Assembly: GCF_030816075.1 (NCBI RefSeq)
Contig: NZ_JAUSXO010000001.1
Span: forward strand, 1,612,001 to 1,676,000
Direction: 5' to 3'
Source of the DNA: Arthrobacter agilis
GTDB lineage: Bacteria; Actinomycetota; Actinomycetes; Actinomycetales; Micrococcaceae
Length of the DNA stretch: 64,000 nt
Part shown: positions 24,660-38,276 of the stretch, one piece after another
Layout of the letters: each line of letters opens with the position of its first letter
Numbering within the stretch: the stretch's first letter is position 1
The notes under the pieces: generated by a model
What the model saw: only the letters and a program-made list of their open reading frames with translations
Databases searched by the model: none
What the model was told of the DNA's origin: nothing
Translations under genes and position numbers: made by a program

Positions 24660-25886
24660 TCAGCGCGACAGCAGGTCCGCCGCACGGGTGATGACGGCGT
24701 CGGCGACGGCGCGCTTGGATCCGTGCAGCGGGGCCGATTCGCTGCCGTCGGCGCCGAGGAGGGTGACCTCGTTGGAGTCCTCGCCGAACACCAGATCCGA
24801 ACCGACGACGTTGAGCACGAGGAAGTCGCACCCCTTCCGCGCGAGTTTCGCACGGGCGTGGGTGAGGGGATCGGCCGTCGCGTCGCCCGTCTCGGCGGCG
24901 AACCCGGCGATGACCAGCGGCCCGTCGCGGCCGTCGCGGGCGAGCACCTCGTCGCGGGCGAGCACGGCCTCCCGGAGGACGTCGGGGTTGCGGACGAGCG
25001 TGAGGACGGGGTCGGTCCCGTCGTCGTTCTTCTTGATCTTGGTGGTGACCGTCTCCGCGGGGCGGAAGTCCGCCACGGCGGCGGCCATCACGAGGACGTC
25101 CGTGGCGGGCAGCGCCGCGAGCACGGCGTCGCGCAGCTGGAGCGCGGATTCGACCCGGACCACCTCGCACCCGCGGGGCGGGGCGACCTCCGCGTGGGCG
25201 AGGACGAGGGTCACGCGGGCCCCCTGGGCGAGGGCGGCCTCGGCCAGCGCCATGCCCTGCTTGCCGGAGGACCGGTTACCGAGGAAGCGCACGGGGTCGA
25301 GGGCCTCACGGGTGCCGCCCACGGAGATGGTGACGCGCTTCCCCTGCAGGGCGCCGCCGGGAGGGCGGGCGGCCTCGATGGCAGCGGTGTAGATGTCGGC
25401 GGGCTCCGGGAGCCTGCCCGGGCCGGAGTCCGCCCCGGTGAGACGCCCGGAAGCCGGCTCGATCACCGTGATGCCGCGTGAGCGGAGGACCTCGACGTTC
25501 GCGCGGGTGGCGGCGTGCTGCCACATCTCGGTGTGCATGGCGGGCGCCATGACGACGGGGCCGCGCGCCATGAGCAGGGTGCCGGTGAGGAGGTCGTCGG
25601 CGAGGCCGGCGGCGGCGCGGGCGAGGACGTCAGCGGTCGCGGGGGCGATCACGATGAGGTCCGCCTCGTGGCCGAGGCGCACGTGGTTCACCTTGTCGAC
25701 GTCGTCCCACACGCTGTTGCTGACGGGATGGCCGGAGAGCGCCTCCCAGGTCGCCGTGCCGACGAAGCGCGTGGCGGCCTCGGTGGGGATGACTGTCACG
25801 TCATGGCCGGACTCCGTGAAAAGACGGAGGAGGGACGCTGCCTTGTAGGCTGCTATCCCTCCTCCGACACCAAGTACTACGCGCAC
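24660..25886 (-). CDS. coaBC: bifunctional phosphopantothenoylcysteine decarboxylase / phosphopantothenate-cysteine ligase
   Basis: A 408-residue enzyme for two steps of coenzyme A synthesis. The N-terminal flavin-dependent decarboxylase (CoaC, about 1-180) shows GVGGGIAAYKAASLLR, the active His in VNHVRLGHEADLIVIAPATA and the PAMHTEMW block. The C-terminal ligase (CoaB, about 190-405) shows GGTREALDPVRFLGNRSSGK, the dimer and CTP-binding loop, then AAVADFRP and the late FAAET. The start is GTG. It follows rpoZ by 31 bp and is probably in one transcript with gmk and rpoZ. Confidence 0.95.
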   Translation of the reverse strand: MRVVLGVGGGIAAYKAASLLRLFTESGHDVTVIPTEAATRFVGTATWEALSGHPVSNSVWDDVDKVNHVRLGHEADLIVIAPATADVLARAAAGLADDLLTGTLLMARGPVVMAPAMHTEMWQHAATRANVEVLRSRGITVIEPASGRLTGADSGPGRLPEPADIYTAAIEAARPPGGALQGKRVTISVGGTREALDPVRFLGNRSSGKQGMALAEAALAQGARVTLVLAHAEVAPPRGCEVVRVESALQLRDAVLAALPATDVLVMAAAVADFRPAETVTTKIKKNDDGTDPVLTLVRNPDVLREAVLARDEVLARDGRDGPLVIAGFAAETGDATADPLTHARAKLARKGCDFLVLNVVGSDLVFGEDSNEVTLLGADGSESAPLHGSKRAVADAVITRAADLLSR

Positions 25887-25917
25887 CGGTTGTCTGCCGC
25901 CTGCTGGATCGGTCGCG

Positions 25918-26178
25918 TTACTCGGACTGTTCCATGGGCGAGGAGACGAGCATGCCCTCGTTGATCTCGCGCAGCGCGATGGAGAGGGGCTTCTCGTTCA
26001 GCTTCGTGTCGACGAGGGGGCCGACGTACTCGAAGAGGCCTTCGTGGAGCTGCGAGTAGTACGCGTTGATCTGGCGGGCACGCTTGGCGCCGTAGATCAC
26101 GAGGGCGTACTTCGAGTCCGAGACCTCCAGGAGGGAGTCGATCGGCGGGTTGATGATGCCTTCGGGCTGAGTTGACAC
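25918..26178 (-). CDS. rpoZ: DNA-directed RNA polymerase omega subunit
   Basis: An 86-residue omega subunit that helps assemble and stabilise RNA polymerase around beta-prime. The conserved core is [20 protein letters not shown], followed by RARQINAYY, and the C-terminal part ends [13 protein letters not shown]. The start is GTG. It lies 42 bp after gmk and 31 bp before coaBC, the classic gmk-rpoZ-coaBC arrangement. Confidence 0.95.
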   Translation of the reverse strand: MSTQPEGIINPPIDSLLEVSDSKYALVIYGAKRARQINAYYSQLHEGLFEYVGPLVDTKLNEKPLSIALREINEGMLVSSPMEQSE

Positions 26179-26220
26179 AAATTCTCCAAAAATAAGGCGG
26201 AACGGCTGGTGCGGGGCCTC

Positions 26221-26790
26221 TCAGCGCTGCAGCGGACGCAGTCCCATCAGTGATACGAGCTCGTCTGCCGCATGCTCCACGCTGTCGTTGACGACGGTGT
26301 GGTTGAATTCCGGCTCGGCGGCAAGTTCCAGTTTAGCGGTTTCCAGCCGCTGCTGCTGTTCCTCCGGTGTTTCGGTGCCGCGCCCCACGAGGCGACGCAC
26401 CATCTCCTCCCAGGTGGGGGGCGCGAGGAAGACGAAATTCGCCTCCGGCATGCTCTCCCTGACCTGGCGCGCACCCTGCAGGTCGATCTCGAGCAGCACG
26501 GACCGGCCCTCGTCCATCGCCGCCTGCACGGTGCGCCGGAGCGTGCCGTACCGGTTGCGTCCGTGGACCACCGCCCACTCCAGCAGCTGCCCGTCGGCGA
26601 CGAGCTGGTCGAACTCGTCGGACGAGACGAAGAAGTAGTGCACGCCGTCCACCTCACCGGGGCGGGGAGGGCGGGTGGTCGCCGAGACGGAGAGCCATAC
26701 CTCGGGGTAGTTGTCCCGGATGTAGGTCGAGACGGTTCCCTTGCCGACCGCGGTGGGGCCGGCGAGGACTGTCAGCCGGGGCTGTGACAC
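26221..26790 (-). CDS. gmk: guanylate kinase
   Basis: A 189-residue enzyme phosphorylating GMP to GDP with ATP. The P-loop is [10 protein letters not shown] near residue 10. The GMP-binding block is [20 protein letters not shown], followed by [14 protein letters not shown] and [11 protein letters not shown]. The start GTG ([11 protein letters not shown]) has GGAAG just upstream; an in-frame upstream ATG at 26883 would overlap the mihF gene and is rejected. It lies ten bases after mihF. Confidence 0.95.
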   Translation of the reverse strand: MSQPRLTVLAGPTAVGKGTVSTYIRDNYPEVWLSVSATTRPPRPGEVDGVHYFFVSSDEFDQLVADGQLLEWAVVHGRNRYGTLRRTVQAAMDEGRSVLLEIDLQGARQVRESMPEANFVFLAPPTWEEMVRRLVGRGTETPEEQQQRLETAKLELAAEPEFNHTVVNDSVEHAADELVSLMGLRPLQR

Positions 26791-26800
26791 TACTGCTTCC

Positions 26801-27139
26801 TTACTTGCCGGCCGGGCCGGCGTGATGTTGTTCGAGGTACAGGACCAAAGCCTTGCGCTGATGGACGCCCAGGCCGCGCACACGGCGTGTGGCGGCGATG
26901 CCGACCTCCGCCATGATGCCCGCCGCCCGCACGTCGCCGACGCCGGGCAGGGCTTTGAGGAGATCCAGGACCTTGAGGCGGCCCACGGCGTCGTCGCCGT
27001 CCGGGTTGTCGATGACTTCCGCCACCGAAAGCTTACCGGTCTTCAGCCGCGCCTTGATGTCCGCCCGCACGGCGCGAGCCGCCGTCGCCTTCCCGCGCGC
27101 CACGGTTCGCTCGTCATCCGTCAAAGGCTTCAGGCTCAC
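26801..27139 (-). CDS. mihF: integration host factor, actinobacterial type
   Basis: A 112-residue nucleoid-associated DNA-binding protein of the MihF/sIHF family, unrelated to proteobacterial IHF. It starts at GTG ([18 protein letters not shown]) with GGGAGC upstream. The body has the alpha-helical segment [20 protein letters not shown] and the helix-two-turn-helix [20 protein letters not shown]. The C-terminal part is [16 protein letters not shown]. In mycobacteria the protein is essential and stimulates phage L5 integration; in Streptomyces it affects development. It sits between pyrF and gmk, its standard position in actinobacteria. The 151-bp upstream gap holds its promoter. Confidence 0.92.
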   Translation of the reverse strand: MSLKPLTDDERTVARGKATAARAVRADIKARLKTGKLSVAEVIDNPDGDDAVGRLKVLDLLKALPGVGDVRAAGIMAEVGIAATRRVRGLGVHQRKALVLYLEQHHAGPAGK

Positions 27140-27290
27140 GGGTGCTCCCTGCACTGGACGGCACCACGGATGGCGGCGACCGCTCGTCGTCTGGATCGGT
27201 CAAGGGTCTCCCCGGGACGGGGTGGGGCTGGAACCGAACCTACCGGGCGCGGGGCCCCTAAATCAATGCACGGGCTGCCGCCCGGGGCTC

Positions 27291-28131
27291 TCAGGCGAGC
27301 TCGTCGCGCGTCCGCTCCGCGGCGGTCCGCAGCGCGGCGGCGTCGGGCCCTGCAGCGAGGACGGCACGGCTCGACGTGGGGAGGACGGACGGGAGGGCGT
27401 CGCCGAAGGCGGCCCGCAGCTCGCGCGGCCCCGCCCCCTGGGCGCCGACGCCGGGAGCGAGGATGGGGCCGTTGAGGCCGGCCAGGTCGAGGCCGAGCCC
27501 CTGCGCGGCATCGCCGACGGTGGCGCCTACCACCAGGCCCACGTGCCCCCGCCCGCGTCCGGCGTTCTCGGCGGCGGCCGCCAGGGCGATCGAGCGGGCC
27601 ACGGACGCCGCTCCCCCCACGTGCTGGACGGAACGGCCCTCCGGGTTCGAGGTCAGCGCGAGGACGAACACGCCCCGCCCGGTGGCGGCGGCGAGGTCGA
27701 GGGCCGGCCGGAGGGACTCGAACCCGAGATACGGGTTCAGGGTGACGGCGTCGGCGGCGAGGGGCCGCCCCTCCCCCAGCCAGGCGTCGGCGTACGCCTG
27801 CATCGTGGACCCGATGTCCCCGCGCTTCGCGTCGGCGATGGTCAGGACGCCGGCGTCGGCAGCGCGGGCCAGCAGGGTCTCGAGGACCGCGAGCCCCCGC
27901 CCGCCGTGCCGCTCGTACAGCGCGACCTGCGGCTTGAGGGCCGCGGCCACGGGCCCGACGGCGTCGAGCACCGTCAGCGAGAACCGTTCCAGCCCCGCCG
28001 GCGAGTCCTCGAGCCCCCAGTCCGCGAGCAGCCCGGGGTGGGGGTCGATGCCCACGCACAGGCTGCCGCGGGCCGCCCGAACCGCCGCGAGCCGCTCCCC
28101 GAACGGGGCGCGGACCGGGACGGCACCGGCC

Positions 28132-28142
<11 letters not shown>
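27291..28142 (-). CDS. pyrF: orotidine-5'-phosphate decarboxylase (type 2)
   Basis: A 283-residue enzyme converting OMP to UMP, the last step of de novo UMP synthesis. It is the longer type 2 subfamily typical of mycobacteria and relatives. The substrate-binding start is [16 protein letters not shown] and the catalytic block [20 protein letters not shown] contains the Asp-Lys-Asp. [12 protein letters not shown] and PGVGAQG are also present. Its ATG overlaps the end of carB by 11 bp. It is the last gene of the pyr operon. Confidence 0.96.
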
Positions 28143-31439
<3,297 letters not shown>

Positions 31440-31440
<1 letters not shown>

Positions 31441-32786
31441 CAGTTCTCTTCCTGCGTTGTGCTGCTCGATGTCGTGCTGTGCCGGGGCTGCGTGCCCGTC
31501 ACCTTGGAACCGTGCGTGCCGAGTTCCGCGGCGGCCGCCGTGGCGAGTGCCGCCGCTTCCGACGGGGCGTCGAGGGCCGAGGCCAGGACGGCGTTGCCGG
31601 AGCCGGGGCTCTCCTTCTCGGCCCGCATGAGGTCGAGGAAGCGGTCGAAGAGGTAGGCGGAGTCGTGGGGGCCGGCGGCCGCCTCGGGGTGGTACTGGAC
31701 GGAGAAGGCCGGGAGGTCAAGGCACGCGAGGCCCTCGACGACGTCGTCGTTGAGGTTCACGTGGCTGACCTCGACGCGGCCGTACGCGCCGGCGGGCGCG
31801 TCCACCGGACCGTCGAGAGGCGCGTCGACGGCGAACCCGTGGTTGTGCGAGGTGATCTCCACCTTGCCGGTCCGCCGGTCGAGGACCGGCTGGTTGATGC
31901 CGCGGTGCCCGTAGCGGAGCTTGTAGGTGCCGAAGCCGAGGGCGCGTCCGAGGATCTGGTTGCCGAAACAGATCCCGAAGAACGGCAGGCGGGCGTCGAG
32001 GACCCGGCGCAGGAGTTCCACCTGCGCGTCGGCGGTGGCGGGATCGCCCGGCCCGTTGGACATGAACACGCCGTCCGGCCCGGCGGCGGTGATGTCCTCG
32101 AAGGTGGCGCCGGCGGGCAGGACGACCGTGCGCACGCCGCGCTCGGCGAAGTGCTTGGGTGTCATGGCCTTGATGCCGAGGTCCAGCGCCGCGATGGTCG
32201 CCTGCGTCTCGCCGGTCCAGCCGTGGTCCGCGGGTTCGACGACGTAGGCCTCGTCGATGCTGACCTCCTCGGCGAGCCGTGCTCCGGCCATGGACGGCTG
32301 GGCGAGGACCTGCTCGACGAGCCGCTCCTCGCCGGCTGCGGCGTCCGCGCCGGAGAAGATCCCGGCCCTCATGGCGCCGCGCTCCCGGAGGTGGCGGGTG
32401 ATGGCGCGTGTGTCGACGCCCTCGATGCCCACGATGCCCTGCTCGCGCAGCTGCTCGTCCAGGCTCTGCTCGGAGCGCCAGTTGGACGGGCGGCGGGCGG
32501 CGTCGCGGATGATGTAGCCGGCCACCCAGATGCGGCGCGACTCGGCGTCGTCGGCGTTCACGCCCGTGTTGCCGATGTGCGGGGCGGTCTGCACCACGAG
32601 CTGGCGGGCGTAGGACGGATCGGTGATGGTCTCCTGGTAGCCGGTCATGCCGGTGGCGAAGACGGCCTCTCCCAGGGCGGTGCCTTCGGCGCCGTAGGCG
32701 CGGCCGCGGAAGGTCCGTCCGTCCTCCAGGACGAGCACCGCGGGTGCGTTCGTTCGGACCGGTGCCTTCGATGGAGCGTGGCTCAC
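31440..32786 (-). CDS. carA: carbamoyl-phosphate synthase small subunit
   Basis: A 448-residue glutaminase subunit that feeds ammonia to CarB. The N-terminal CPSase_sm domain begins [20 protein letters not shown]. The C-terminal class I amidotransferase domain has the nucleophile [18 protein letters not shown] and the His-Glu pair [16 protein letters not shown]. It is longer than usual because of a low-complexity Ala/Ser/Thr tail of about 50 residues after [10 protein letters not shown]. The start GTG ([12 protein letters not shown]) overlaps the previous gene as GTGA and has AGGCAGGGAA upstream. Confidence 0.96.
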
Positions 32787-33322
32787 AGCTGTTCCCTGCC
32801 TTCGGGGGTCGGTGGAGTTCGGTGGTCTGGTGGATCGGAGGGGATGAGCGCAGCGACCGCTGCGACGAGCTGGGCCTTGTGCGCCGGGTGGCGGGTGCGG
32901 AAGCCCGTGTCCACGCGCAGCGCGCCGAGGCGCCAGGTCACGACGACCAGGCCCTCCTTCTCGACGAACTTCCCCGTCATGCCGCTCGCGAGCTGCACGG
33001 CGGTGAGGTCGGTGCGGGGGATGAAGACCGTGCGCGCGCCGGTGCGGGCGAACACGAGGCCGTCGGGGTGGACGGCGGCGACGGCGTTGCCGCGGAGCCC
33101 CAGCCCGTGGACCGCGATGCGGTCCAGCCAGTCCCCCGCCGTCGTCGTGGCGACGTACTGGCCCGCGGCCTCGTAGAGGACGGGCCCGGGGTCGGCGGGC
33201 GGCTCGGGCGGCGCGGGGACGTCGGACTGCCGGCGGAGCCTGTTGCGCCACCCGAGCGCCATGAGCGCGACGAGGACGGCGATGATGCCCAGGGTCAGGG
33301 CGACCCAGCCTAGAGACTCCAT
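32783..33322 (-). CDS. membrane-anchored PH-like domain protein in the pyr operon
   Basis: A 179-residue protein with one N-terminal helix ([20 protein letters not shown]), a short proline-rich linker (about 35-50) and a cytoplasmic beta-rich PH-like domain. Its visible strands include [20 protein letters not shown] and [20 protein letters not shown]. It has no known role in pyrimidine synthesis, yet it is wedged between pyrC (13-bp overlap) and carA (4-bp overlap). The same arrangement occurs in related actinobacteria as I recall. It could tether or sense at the membrane; that is speculation. Confidence 0.7.
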   Translation of the reverse strand: MESLGWVALTLGIIAVLVALMALGWRNRLRRQSDVPAPPEPPADPGPVLYEAAGQYVATTTAGDWLDRIAVHGLGLRGNAVAAVHPDGLVFARTGARTVFIPRTDLTAVQLASGMTGKFVEKEGLVVVTWRLGALRVDTGFRTRHPAHKAQLVAAVAALIPSDPPDHRTPPTPEGREQL

Positions 33323-34701
33323 GCCGGCGCCTCCCCGCCCGCCGCCGGGGCTGCCGGGCGCGGTGTGGCCAGGCGGCCCTCGAGCACCGTGGCGTGGCCG
33401 GCGAGGAAGGTCGCGCGCACGCTGCCGGGCAGTTCGAGGCCGCGGAACGGGTTGTTGCGTCCCTTCGTGGCCATGGTCGAGGGGTCCACCGTCCACCGGG
33501 CGGCGGGGTCGACGAGGATCAGGTTCGCGGGTTCACCCACGGCGAGCGGCCTGCCCTGGTGGGCGAGGCGGCCGATGCGCGCCGGCGCCACGGAGGTGAC
33601 GCGGGCGAAGCCCTCCCAGTCGAGCAGCCCCGTCTCCACCATGGTGTGCTGTACCACGGACAGCGCGGTCTCGAGGCCCGTCATGCCCATCGCGGCCTGC
33701 GCCCACTCGCACTCCTTGTGCTCGCTCGGGTGCGGCGCGTGGTCGGTCCCCACGACGTCGATCGTCCCGTCGGCGAGGGCCGCGCGGAGGGCGGTGACGT
33801 CGTCGGCGGTGCGCAGCGGCGGGTTGACCTTGTAGACGGGGTCGTAGCTGCGGACCAGCTCGTCGGTGAGCAGGAGGTGGTGCGGGGTGACCTCGGCGGT
33901 GACGTCGATCCCGCGGGCCTTGGCCCACCGGATGATCTCGACCGATCCGGCCGTGGAGACATGGCAGACGTGCAGCCGCGACCCGACGTGCTGGGCGAGG
34001 AGGACGTCGCGGGCGATGATGCTCTCCTCCGCGACGGCAGGCCAGCCGGTGAGGCCGAGGACCGCCGAGACGTCGCCCTCGTTCATCTGGGCGCCCTCGG
34101 TGAGGCGCGGTTCCTGCGCGTGCTGAGCGATCACGCCGTCGAACGCCTTCACGTACTCGAGGGCGCGGCGCATGAGGACCGGGTCGGAGACGCAGACGCC
34201 GTCGTCGGAGAACACGCGCACCGACGCCGGCGACTCGGCCATGGCACCGAGTTCCGCGAGGCGTTCGCCGCCGAGGCCGACGGTGACGGCTCCGACGGGA
34301 CGCACCTCGACCCAGCCGGAGGCCAGGCCCAGGCGGTAGACCTGCTCCACCACGCCCGCGGTGTCGGCCACCGGGGAGCTGTTGGCCATGGCGTGCACGG
34401 CGGTGAAACCGCCGAGGGCGGCGGCGCGGGAGCCGGTCTCGACCGTCTCGGCGTCCTCCCGTCCGGGCTCCCGGAGGTGGGTGTGGAGGTCCACCATGCC
34501 GGGCAGGGCGACGAGCCCCGCTGCCTCGATGATCACCGCGTCCGGGGATGCCGCCTCCGCTGCCGCGCCGCCCACGGCCGCGATGACGCCGTCGCGCACG
34601 AGGAGGTCCTCGGCTCCGCGACCGAGGAGGGAGGCGCCGCGGACGAGGTACTGGGCGGGCGTGCCGGGGGTGTTGCTGGGGGTGCTGCTGGGGGTCGTCA
34701 C
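33310..34701 (-). CDS. pyrC: dihydroorotase
   Basis: A 463-residue zinc enzyme that closes carbamoyl aspartate to dihydroorotate. It is a class I (long) type. The metal site [20 protein letters not shown] is near residue 75, later ligands are in [20 protein letters not shown] and [13 protein letters not shown], and GTDHAPH near 320 supplies the catalytic Asp. The start GTG is set by GGAAGG and overlaps pyrB as GTGA. The first dozen residues ([14 protein letters not shown]) are encoded by 12-bp repeats at 34663-34698 and precede the conserved fold. Confidence 0.96.
   Translation of the reverse strand: MTTPSSTPSNTPGTPAQYLVRGASLLGRGAEDLLVRDGVIAAVGGAAAEAASPDAVIIEAAGLVALPGMVDLHTHLREPGREDAETVETGSRAAALGGFTAVHAMANSSPVADTAGVVEQVYRLGLASGWVEVRPVGAVTVGLGGERLAELGAMAESPASVRVFSDDGVCVSDPVLMRRALEYVKAFDGVIAQHAQEPRLTEGAQMNEGDVSAVLGLTGWPAVAEESIIARDVLLAQHVGSRLHVCHVSTAGSVEIIRWAKARGIDVTAEVTPHHLLLTDELVRSYDPVYKVNPPLRTADDVTALRAALADGTIDVVGTDHAPHPSEHKECEWAQAAMGMTGLETALSVVQHTMVETGLLDWEGFARVTSVAPARIGRLAHQGRPLAVGEPANLILVDPAARWTVDPSTMATKGRNNPFRGLELPGSVRATFLAGHATVLEGRLATPRPAAPAAGGEAPAWSL
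34663..34698. repeat. three 12-bp tandem units at the 5' end of pyrC
   Basis: Units of the form GCYGGGGGTGYT occur at 34663-34674, 34675-34686 and 34687-34698. They are in frame (4 codons each) and encode Thr-Pro-Ser/Asn steps in the pyrC N-terminus. The unit closely matches the 12-bp unit in aroK at 40111-40158. Confidence 0.65.
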
Positions 34702-35744
34702 GAGGTGCGGCCTTCCGGGATCAGGGCGGTCGGGTCGTCGTGCTGGTCCTGCTGCTGCTCCTGCTGCTGGTCCTGCTCGTCGTGGTGGTCGCCCGAGAGC
34801 AGCAGGTAGAGCGCGGCCATGCGCACGGACACGCCGTTGCGGACCTGCGCGAGGACGGTGGAGCGCGGGGAGTCGGCCGCGGCCGAGGAGATCTCCAGGC
34901 CCCGGTTCATCGGCCCGGGATGCATGATGACGGTGTCGTGCAGGCCCATCGTGTCCAGCAGTGCGAGGCGTCCGTCGTCGAAGCCCCAGCGCCGCGAGTA
35001 CTCCCGCGTGGAAGGGAAGAACGCGGCATTCATGCGCTCGGCCTGCAGGCGGAGCATCATCACGGCGTCGGGCCGCTGGGCGAGGGCGTCGTCGAGGTTG
35101 TAGTACACCGTGCAGGGCCAGGAACCGATCCCGACGGGCAGCAGCGTGGGCGGGCCCGCGAGCAGGACCTCCGCACCCAGGGTCGTCAGGAGCCACACGT
35201 TGGAGCGGGCCACCCGCGAGTGGAGCACGTCACCGACGATCAGCACCTTCATCCCGGCGAGCGTGGTGCCGGCCGACGGCCCGCCGCCTACCTTCGCCCA
35301 GTGCCGGCGCAGCGTGAACGCGTCGAGCAGCGCCTGGGTGGGGTGTTCATGGGTGCCGTCGCCTGCATTGACGACGGCGGCGTCGATCCAGCCCGAGGCT
35401 GCGAGGCGGGCGGGGGCGCCGGAGGCGGAGTGCCGGATGACGACGGCGTCCGCACTCATGGCCTCCAGGGTCTGCGCGGTGTCCTTCAGGGACTCGCCCT
35501 TGGACACCGAGGAGCCCTTCGCCGCGAAGTTGATGACGTCCGCGGAGAGCCGCTTCGCTGCCGCCTCGAAGGAGATGCGGGTGCGGGTGGAGTCCTCGAA
35601 GAACAGGTTCACGACGGTGCGTCCACGCAGTGCCGGGAGCTTCTTGATCTCGCGCTCCCCCACCGCGGCCATCTCCTCGGCGACGTCGAGGAGGCGGAGC
35701 GCATTCCGGGCGGAGAGATCCTGCGTGCTGAGCAGGTGCTTCAC
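34698..35744 (-). CDS. pyrB: aspartate carbamoyltransferase catalytic subunit
   Basis: A 348-residue enzyme joining carbamoyl phosphate and aspartate. The carbamoyl-phosphate site is [18 protein letters not shown] near 50-70, then [10 protein letters not shown] and [20 protein letters not shown]. The C-terminal domain has [16 protein letters not shown] and [12 protein letters not shown]. Behind the conserved end is a Gln/Asp-rich tail ([18 protein letters not shown]) encoded by a simple CTG/CAG-like stretch at about 34741-34790. The start GTG overlaps the pyrR stop as GTGA. Confidence 0.96.
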   Translation of the reverse strand: MKHLLSTQDLSARNALRLLDVAEEMAAVGEREIKKLPALRGRTVVNLFFEDSTRTRISFEAAAKRLSADVINFAAKGSSVSKGESLKDTAQTLEAMSADAVVIRHSASGAPARLAASGWIDAAVVNAGDGTHEHPTQALLDAFTLRRHWAKVGGGPSAGTTLAGMKVLIVGDVLHSRVARSNVWLLTTLGAEVLLAGPPTLLPVGIGSWPCTVYYNLDDALAQRPDAVMMLRLQAERMNAAFFPSTREYSRRWGFDDGRLALLDTMGLHDTVIMHPGPMNRGLEISSAAADSPRSTVLAQVRNGVSVRMAALYLLLSGDHHDEQDQQQEQQQDQHDDPTALIPEGRTS

Positions 35745-36328
35745 GCGCGGTCCTCGATGACGACCTCGTTGACGGCCGAGCCGCCGATCAGGTCGATCTC
35801 CGCGAGGTGGACGCGCACGCGCTCGCGGGACGACGTGGGGAGGTTCTTGCCCACGTGGTCGGCCCGGATCGGCAGCTCCCGGTGTCCGCGGTCCACGAGG
35901 ACCGCGAGGCGGACGGCGCGGGGACGCCCGAGGTCGGCCAAGGCGTCGAGGGCGGCGCGGACCGTGCGGCCGGAGTAGAGCACGTCGTCCACGAGCACCA
36001 CCACCTTGTCGTCGATGCCCGACGGCGGCAACTGGGTCGCGAGGGGCGAGCGGGTGGGGTTGCGCCGGAGGTCGTCGCGGTACATGGTCACGTCGAGCTG
36101 CCCGGTGATGAGGTCCGGGTCGACGGTGGTGTCGACGGCCGCGATCTTCTGGGCGAGGCGCTGGGCCAGGGGGAAGCCCCTGCGGGGGATGCCGAGGAGG
36201 ACGAGGTCGCGGGACCCCTTGTTCGCCTCGAGGATCTCGTGGGCGATGCGCGTGAGAGCGCGGTCTATATCTGCTTCTGCGAGAACAACGCGCTTGTGCA
36301 GGCCGGATTCCGGAGCTGGCACGGTCAT
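35741..36328 (-). CDS. pyrR: PyrR, pyrimidine operon regulator / uracil phosphoribosyltransferase
   Basis: A 195-residue PyrR. The phosphoribosyltransferase fold shows [20 protein letters not shown] and the PRPP loop [40 protein letters not shown] near the C-terminus is family-typical. PyrR senses UMP/UTP and binds pyr mRNA; in Bacillus it controls attenuation, while in mycobacteria it is thought to act at the ribosome-binding site. It is the first gene of the pyr operon. The leader is at most 96 bp and shows no obvious antiterminator/terminator pair, which favours translational control. AGGAAG precedes the ATG. Confidence 0.94.
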   Translation of the reverse strand: MTVPAPESGLHKRVVLAEADIDRALTRIAHEILEANKGSRDLVLLGIPRRGFPLAQRLAQKIAAVDTTVDPDLITGQLDVTMYRDDLRRNPTRSPLATQLPPSGIDDKVVVLVDDVLYSGRTVRAALDALADLGRPRAVRLAVLVDRGHRELPIRADHVGKNLPTSSRERVRVHLAEIDLIGGSAVNEVVIEDRA

Positions 36329-36424
36329 AACACGCTTCCTCCTTCCCCGCCTCACCGGACGGCATTTAAAGGTTGGTTGCGGTGTCAAAACTACCACAGC
36401 GCCGCTTGCCCCTAGGGTTGCCTC

Positions 36425-37720
36425 ATGGCTATGAACAACCCCGGCGCGGGTCCAGGCGGCCCGCAGTGGAACAGCTCACAGGGCTACGGACAGCGACTCG
36501 AGGACCGCTCCCAGCCCCACCAGCACCAAGGCTGGTGGGGTACGACGACGCTGCGCCACCACCACCCCGCACCCACCCGGACGGCCGGGCCGTTGCTCCC
36601 CGTCTGGAACCAGCCGCCGCCGCGACGGCGGGGTGCGCTCAACGTCGTCCTCGTGATCGTCGCGGCCCTCGTGGTGGCGGGCGTACTGCTCCTGCTCTCC
36701 CTGTCGCTCGGCCCGTCGGCGTTCCTGCTGTGCGGGATCCTCGCCCTCGTCCCCCTCGGTATCTGCCTGCTCGGCCTCCACTGGATCGACCGGTGGGACC
36801 CCGAACCGCGGGGCGCCCTGCTCTTCGCGTTCCTCTGGGGCGCTGGGACCTCCGTGGTCGTCACGCTGCTGCTCGGCACCTACGTGGTGGACCTGCTGGG
36901 CAACGCCCTCACCACCACCTCCCCGGAGGTGATCGGGCCCGTCCTGCAGGCACCGCTGGTCGAGGAGTTCGCCAAGGGCCTGGGAGTGCTGGTCCTCGTC
37001 TACACCCGCCGGAGCCACTTCGACGGTCCCGTGGACGGCATCGTCTACGCCGGCACTGTCGCCGCAGGGTTCGCCTTCACGGAGAACATCCTGTACTTCG
37101 GCTCGGCCGTGATGGAGTCGAGCACCGCCGGCGCCCTCGTGGGGGTCTTCATCCTCCGGGGCCTGTTCTCCCCCTTCGCGCACGTCATGTTCACCTCGCT
37201 CCTCGGTTTCGTCCTCGGCTACGCGCTGAGCCGCGGCGGCGGGAACGCCCGGATCCTCGGCGCGTTCGTCCTCGGACTCATCCCCGCGATGGCCGGCCAC
37301 ATGCTGTGGAACGGCGGCACCCTCGTCCTGTTCAACGACTTCCTGCTCTTCTACCTGGTGGTGCAGGTGCCGCTGTTCATCGCCGCCGTGGTGTCCGTCG
37401 TCCTCCTCCGCCGCTCGGAGCGACGCCTGACGGAGGCACGGCTCGGCGACTACGCCCGCGCGGGCTGGTTCACGCCTGAGGAGGTGCACATGCTCGCCAC
37501 GCGTCCGGGCCGGTCACAGGCCCTGGCCTGGGCGGCGTCGGTGGGCGCCAAGCCCGACATGCGCGAGTTCATCCGCACGGGCGCGCGCATCGCGTTCACC
37601 CGGCAGCGACTGCTGGGCGGACGGCACGACGCCGATTACGCGGCGCAGGAGCGCGCCCTGCTGGAGGAGGCGACGCAGCGCCGCGCGCGGATCTTCCAGG
37701 TGGCCTCCGCGGCCCGCTGA
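36425..37720 (+). CDS. prsW: PrsW family intramembrane metalloprotease
   Basis: A 431-residue membrane protein. The first 70 residues are polar and proline/Gln-rich; about eight transmembrane helices follow between 73 and 325. The four PrsW motifs are present: [12 protein letters not shown] (EE), [22 protein letters not shown] and [10 protein letters not shown]. The Glu and His residues are the expected zinc ligands and catalytic base. In B. subtilis PrsW makes the first cut in anti-sigma RsiW; no anti-sigma gene is nearby, so the target is unknown. The soluble tail (about 325-431) is basic and helical. It is divergent from pyrR. Confidence 0.88.
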   Translation: MAMNNPGAGPGGPQWNSSQGYGQRLEDRSQPHQHQGWWGTTTLRHHHPAPTRTAGPLLPVWNQPPPRRRGALNVVLVIVAALVVAGVLLLLSLSLGPSAFLLCGILALVPLGICLLGLHWIDRWDPEPRGALLFAFLWGAGTSVVVTLLLGTYVVDLLGNALTTTSPEVIGPVLQAPLVEEFAKGLGVLVLVYTRRSHFDGPVDGIVYAGTVAAGFAFTENILYFGSAVMESSTAGALVGVFILRGLFSPFAHVMFTSLLGFVLGYALSRGGGNARILGAFVLGLIPAMAGHMLWNGGTLVLFNDFLLFYLVVQVPLFIAAVVSVVLLRRSERRLTEARLGDYARAGWFTPEEVHMLATRPGRSQALAWAASVGAKPDMREFIRTGARIAFTRQRLLGGRHDADYAAQERALLEEATQRRARIFQVASAAR

Positions 37721-37814
37721 CCGCCCGTCGCGCGCAGCGGTCGCAGCGGTCGTCAGGCGTCCGCACCCGTGCCGGGTGCGCAGCGGGCGGGTGCGAGGCC
37801 GTCCGGGAACGCGA

Positions 37815-37855
37815 GAAGCTCCCGCGGTCCGCCGGCGGCGGTCCACGGGAGCTTC
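37815..37855. terminator. hairpin between convergent prsW and nusB
   Basis: GAAGCTCCCG (37815-37824) pairs with CGGGAGCTTC (37846-37855), with further GGC/GCC pairing inside the loop. It lies between the convergent ends of prsW and nusB, so a bidirectional terminator role is likely. There is no strong T-run. Confidence 0.6.
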
Positions 37856-37865
37856 CGGGGTCAGG

Positions 37866-38276
37866 TCAGGCGAGCAGGGTCGGCTTGAGCTGCTGCAGGC
37901 GCCCGAGGAGTCCGTTGACGAACTTCGGCGACTCGTCGGTGGAGAGCATCTTCGCGAGCTCGACGGCCTCGCTGACGGCGACCCCGTCCGGGACGTCGTC
38001 GTTGTAGAGCAGCTCCCAGGAGCCGATGCGCAGGAGCATCAGGTCGACCACGGGCATGCGGTCCAGGGTCCAGCCCTGCGAGTAGGTGCTCAGGTATTCG
38101 TCGATCTGTTCCTGGTGCTCCAGGACGCCTTCCACGATGTCCACCGTGTAGTCCGCGATGACCATGTCGGTCTTCTCGCGGCGTGCCCGGATGACCTCGA
38201 GGGCCGCCATGTCCCGCTGCGCGGATTCGAAGAGGATGTCGAGGGCCCGGCGTCGGGCCTTGCTGCGTGCACTCAC
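37866..38276 (-). CDS. nusB: transcription antitermination factor NusB
   Basis: A 136-residue all-helical RNA-binding factor that, with NusE/S10, binds boxA in rRNA leaders. Family segments are [17 protein letters not shown] near the start, [20 protein letters not shown] and [20 protein letters not shown], followed by FVNGLLGRL. Length is usual. The GTG start overlaps the efp stop (GTGA), the common efp-nusB pair. Confidence 0.95.
   Translation of the reverse strand: MSARSKARRRALDILFESAQRDMAALEVIRARREKTDMVIADYTVDIVEGVLEHQEQIDEYLSTYSQGWTLDRMPVVDLMLLRIGSWELLYNDDVPDGVAVSEAVELAKMLSTDESPKFVNGLLGRLQQLKPTLLA

Noticed and set aside
20690-24691. A 1333-codon plus-strand open frame opposite priA and metK
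   Set aside because: It lies antisense to two clear core genes with intact motifs, is Arg/Gly/Val/Asp-rich in the manner of GC-rich shadow frames and shows no family resemblance.
36361-36390. TTGACA-like sequence upstream of pyrR (36383-36388, minus strand) as a promoter
   Set aside because: The nearest -10-like sequence is only 12 to 14 bases away, too close for a normal promoter, so it is not listed.
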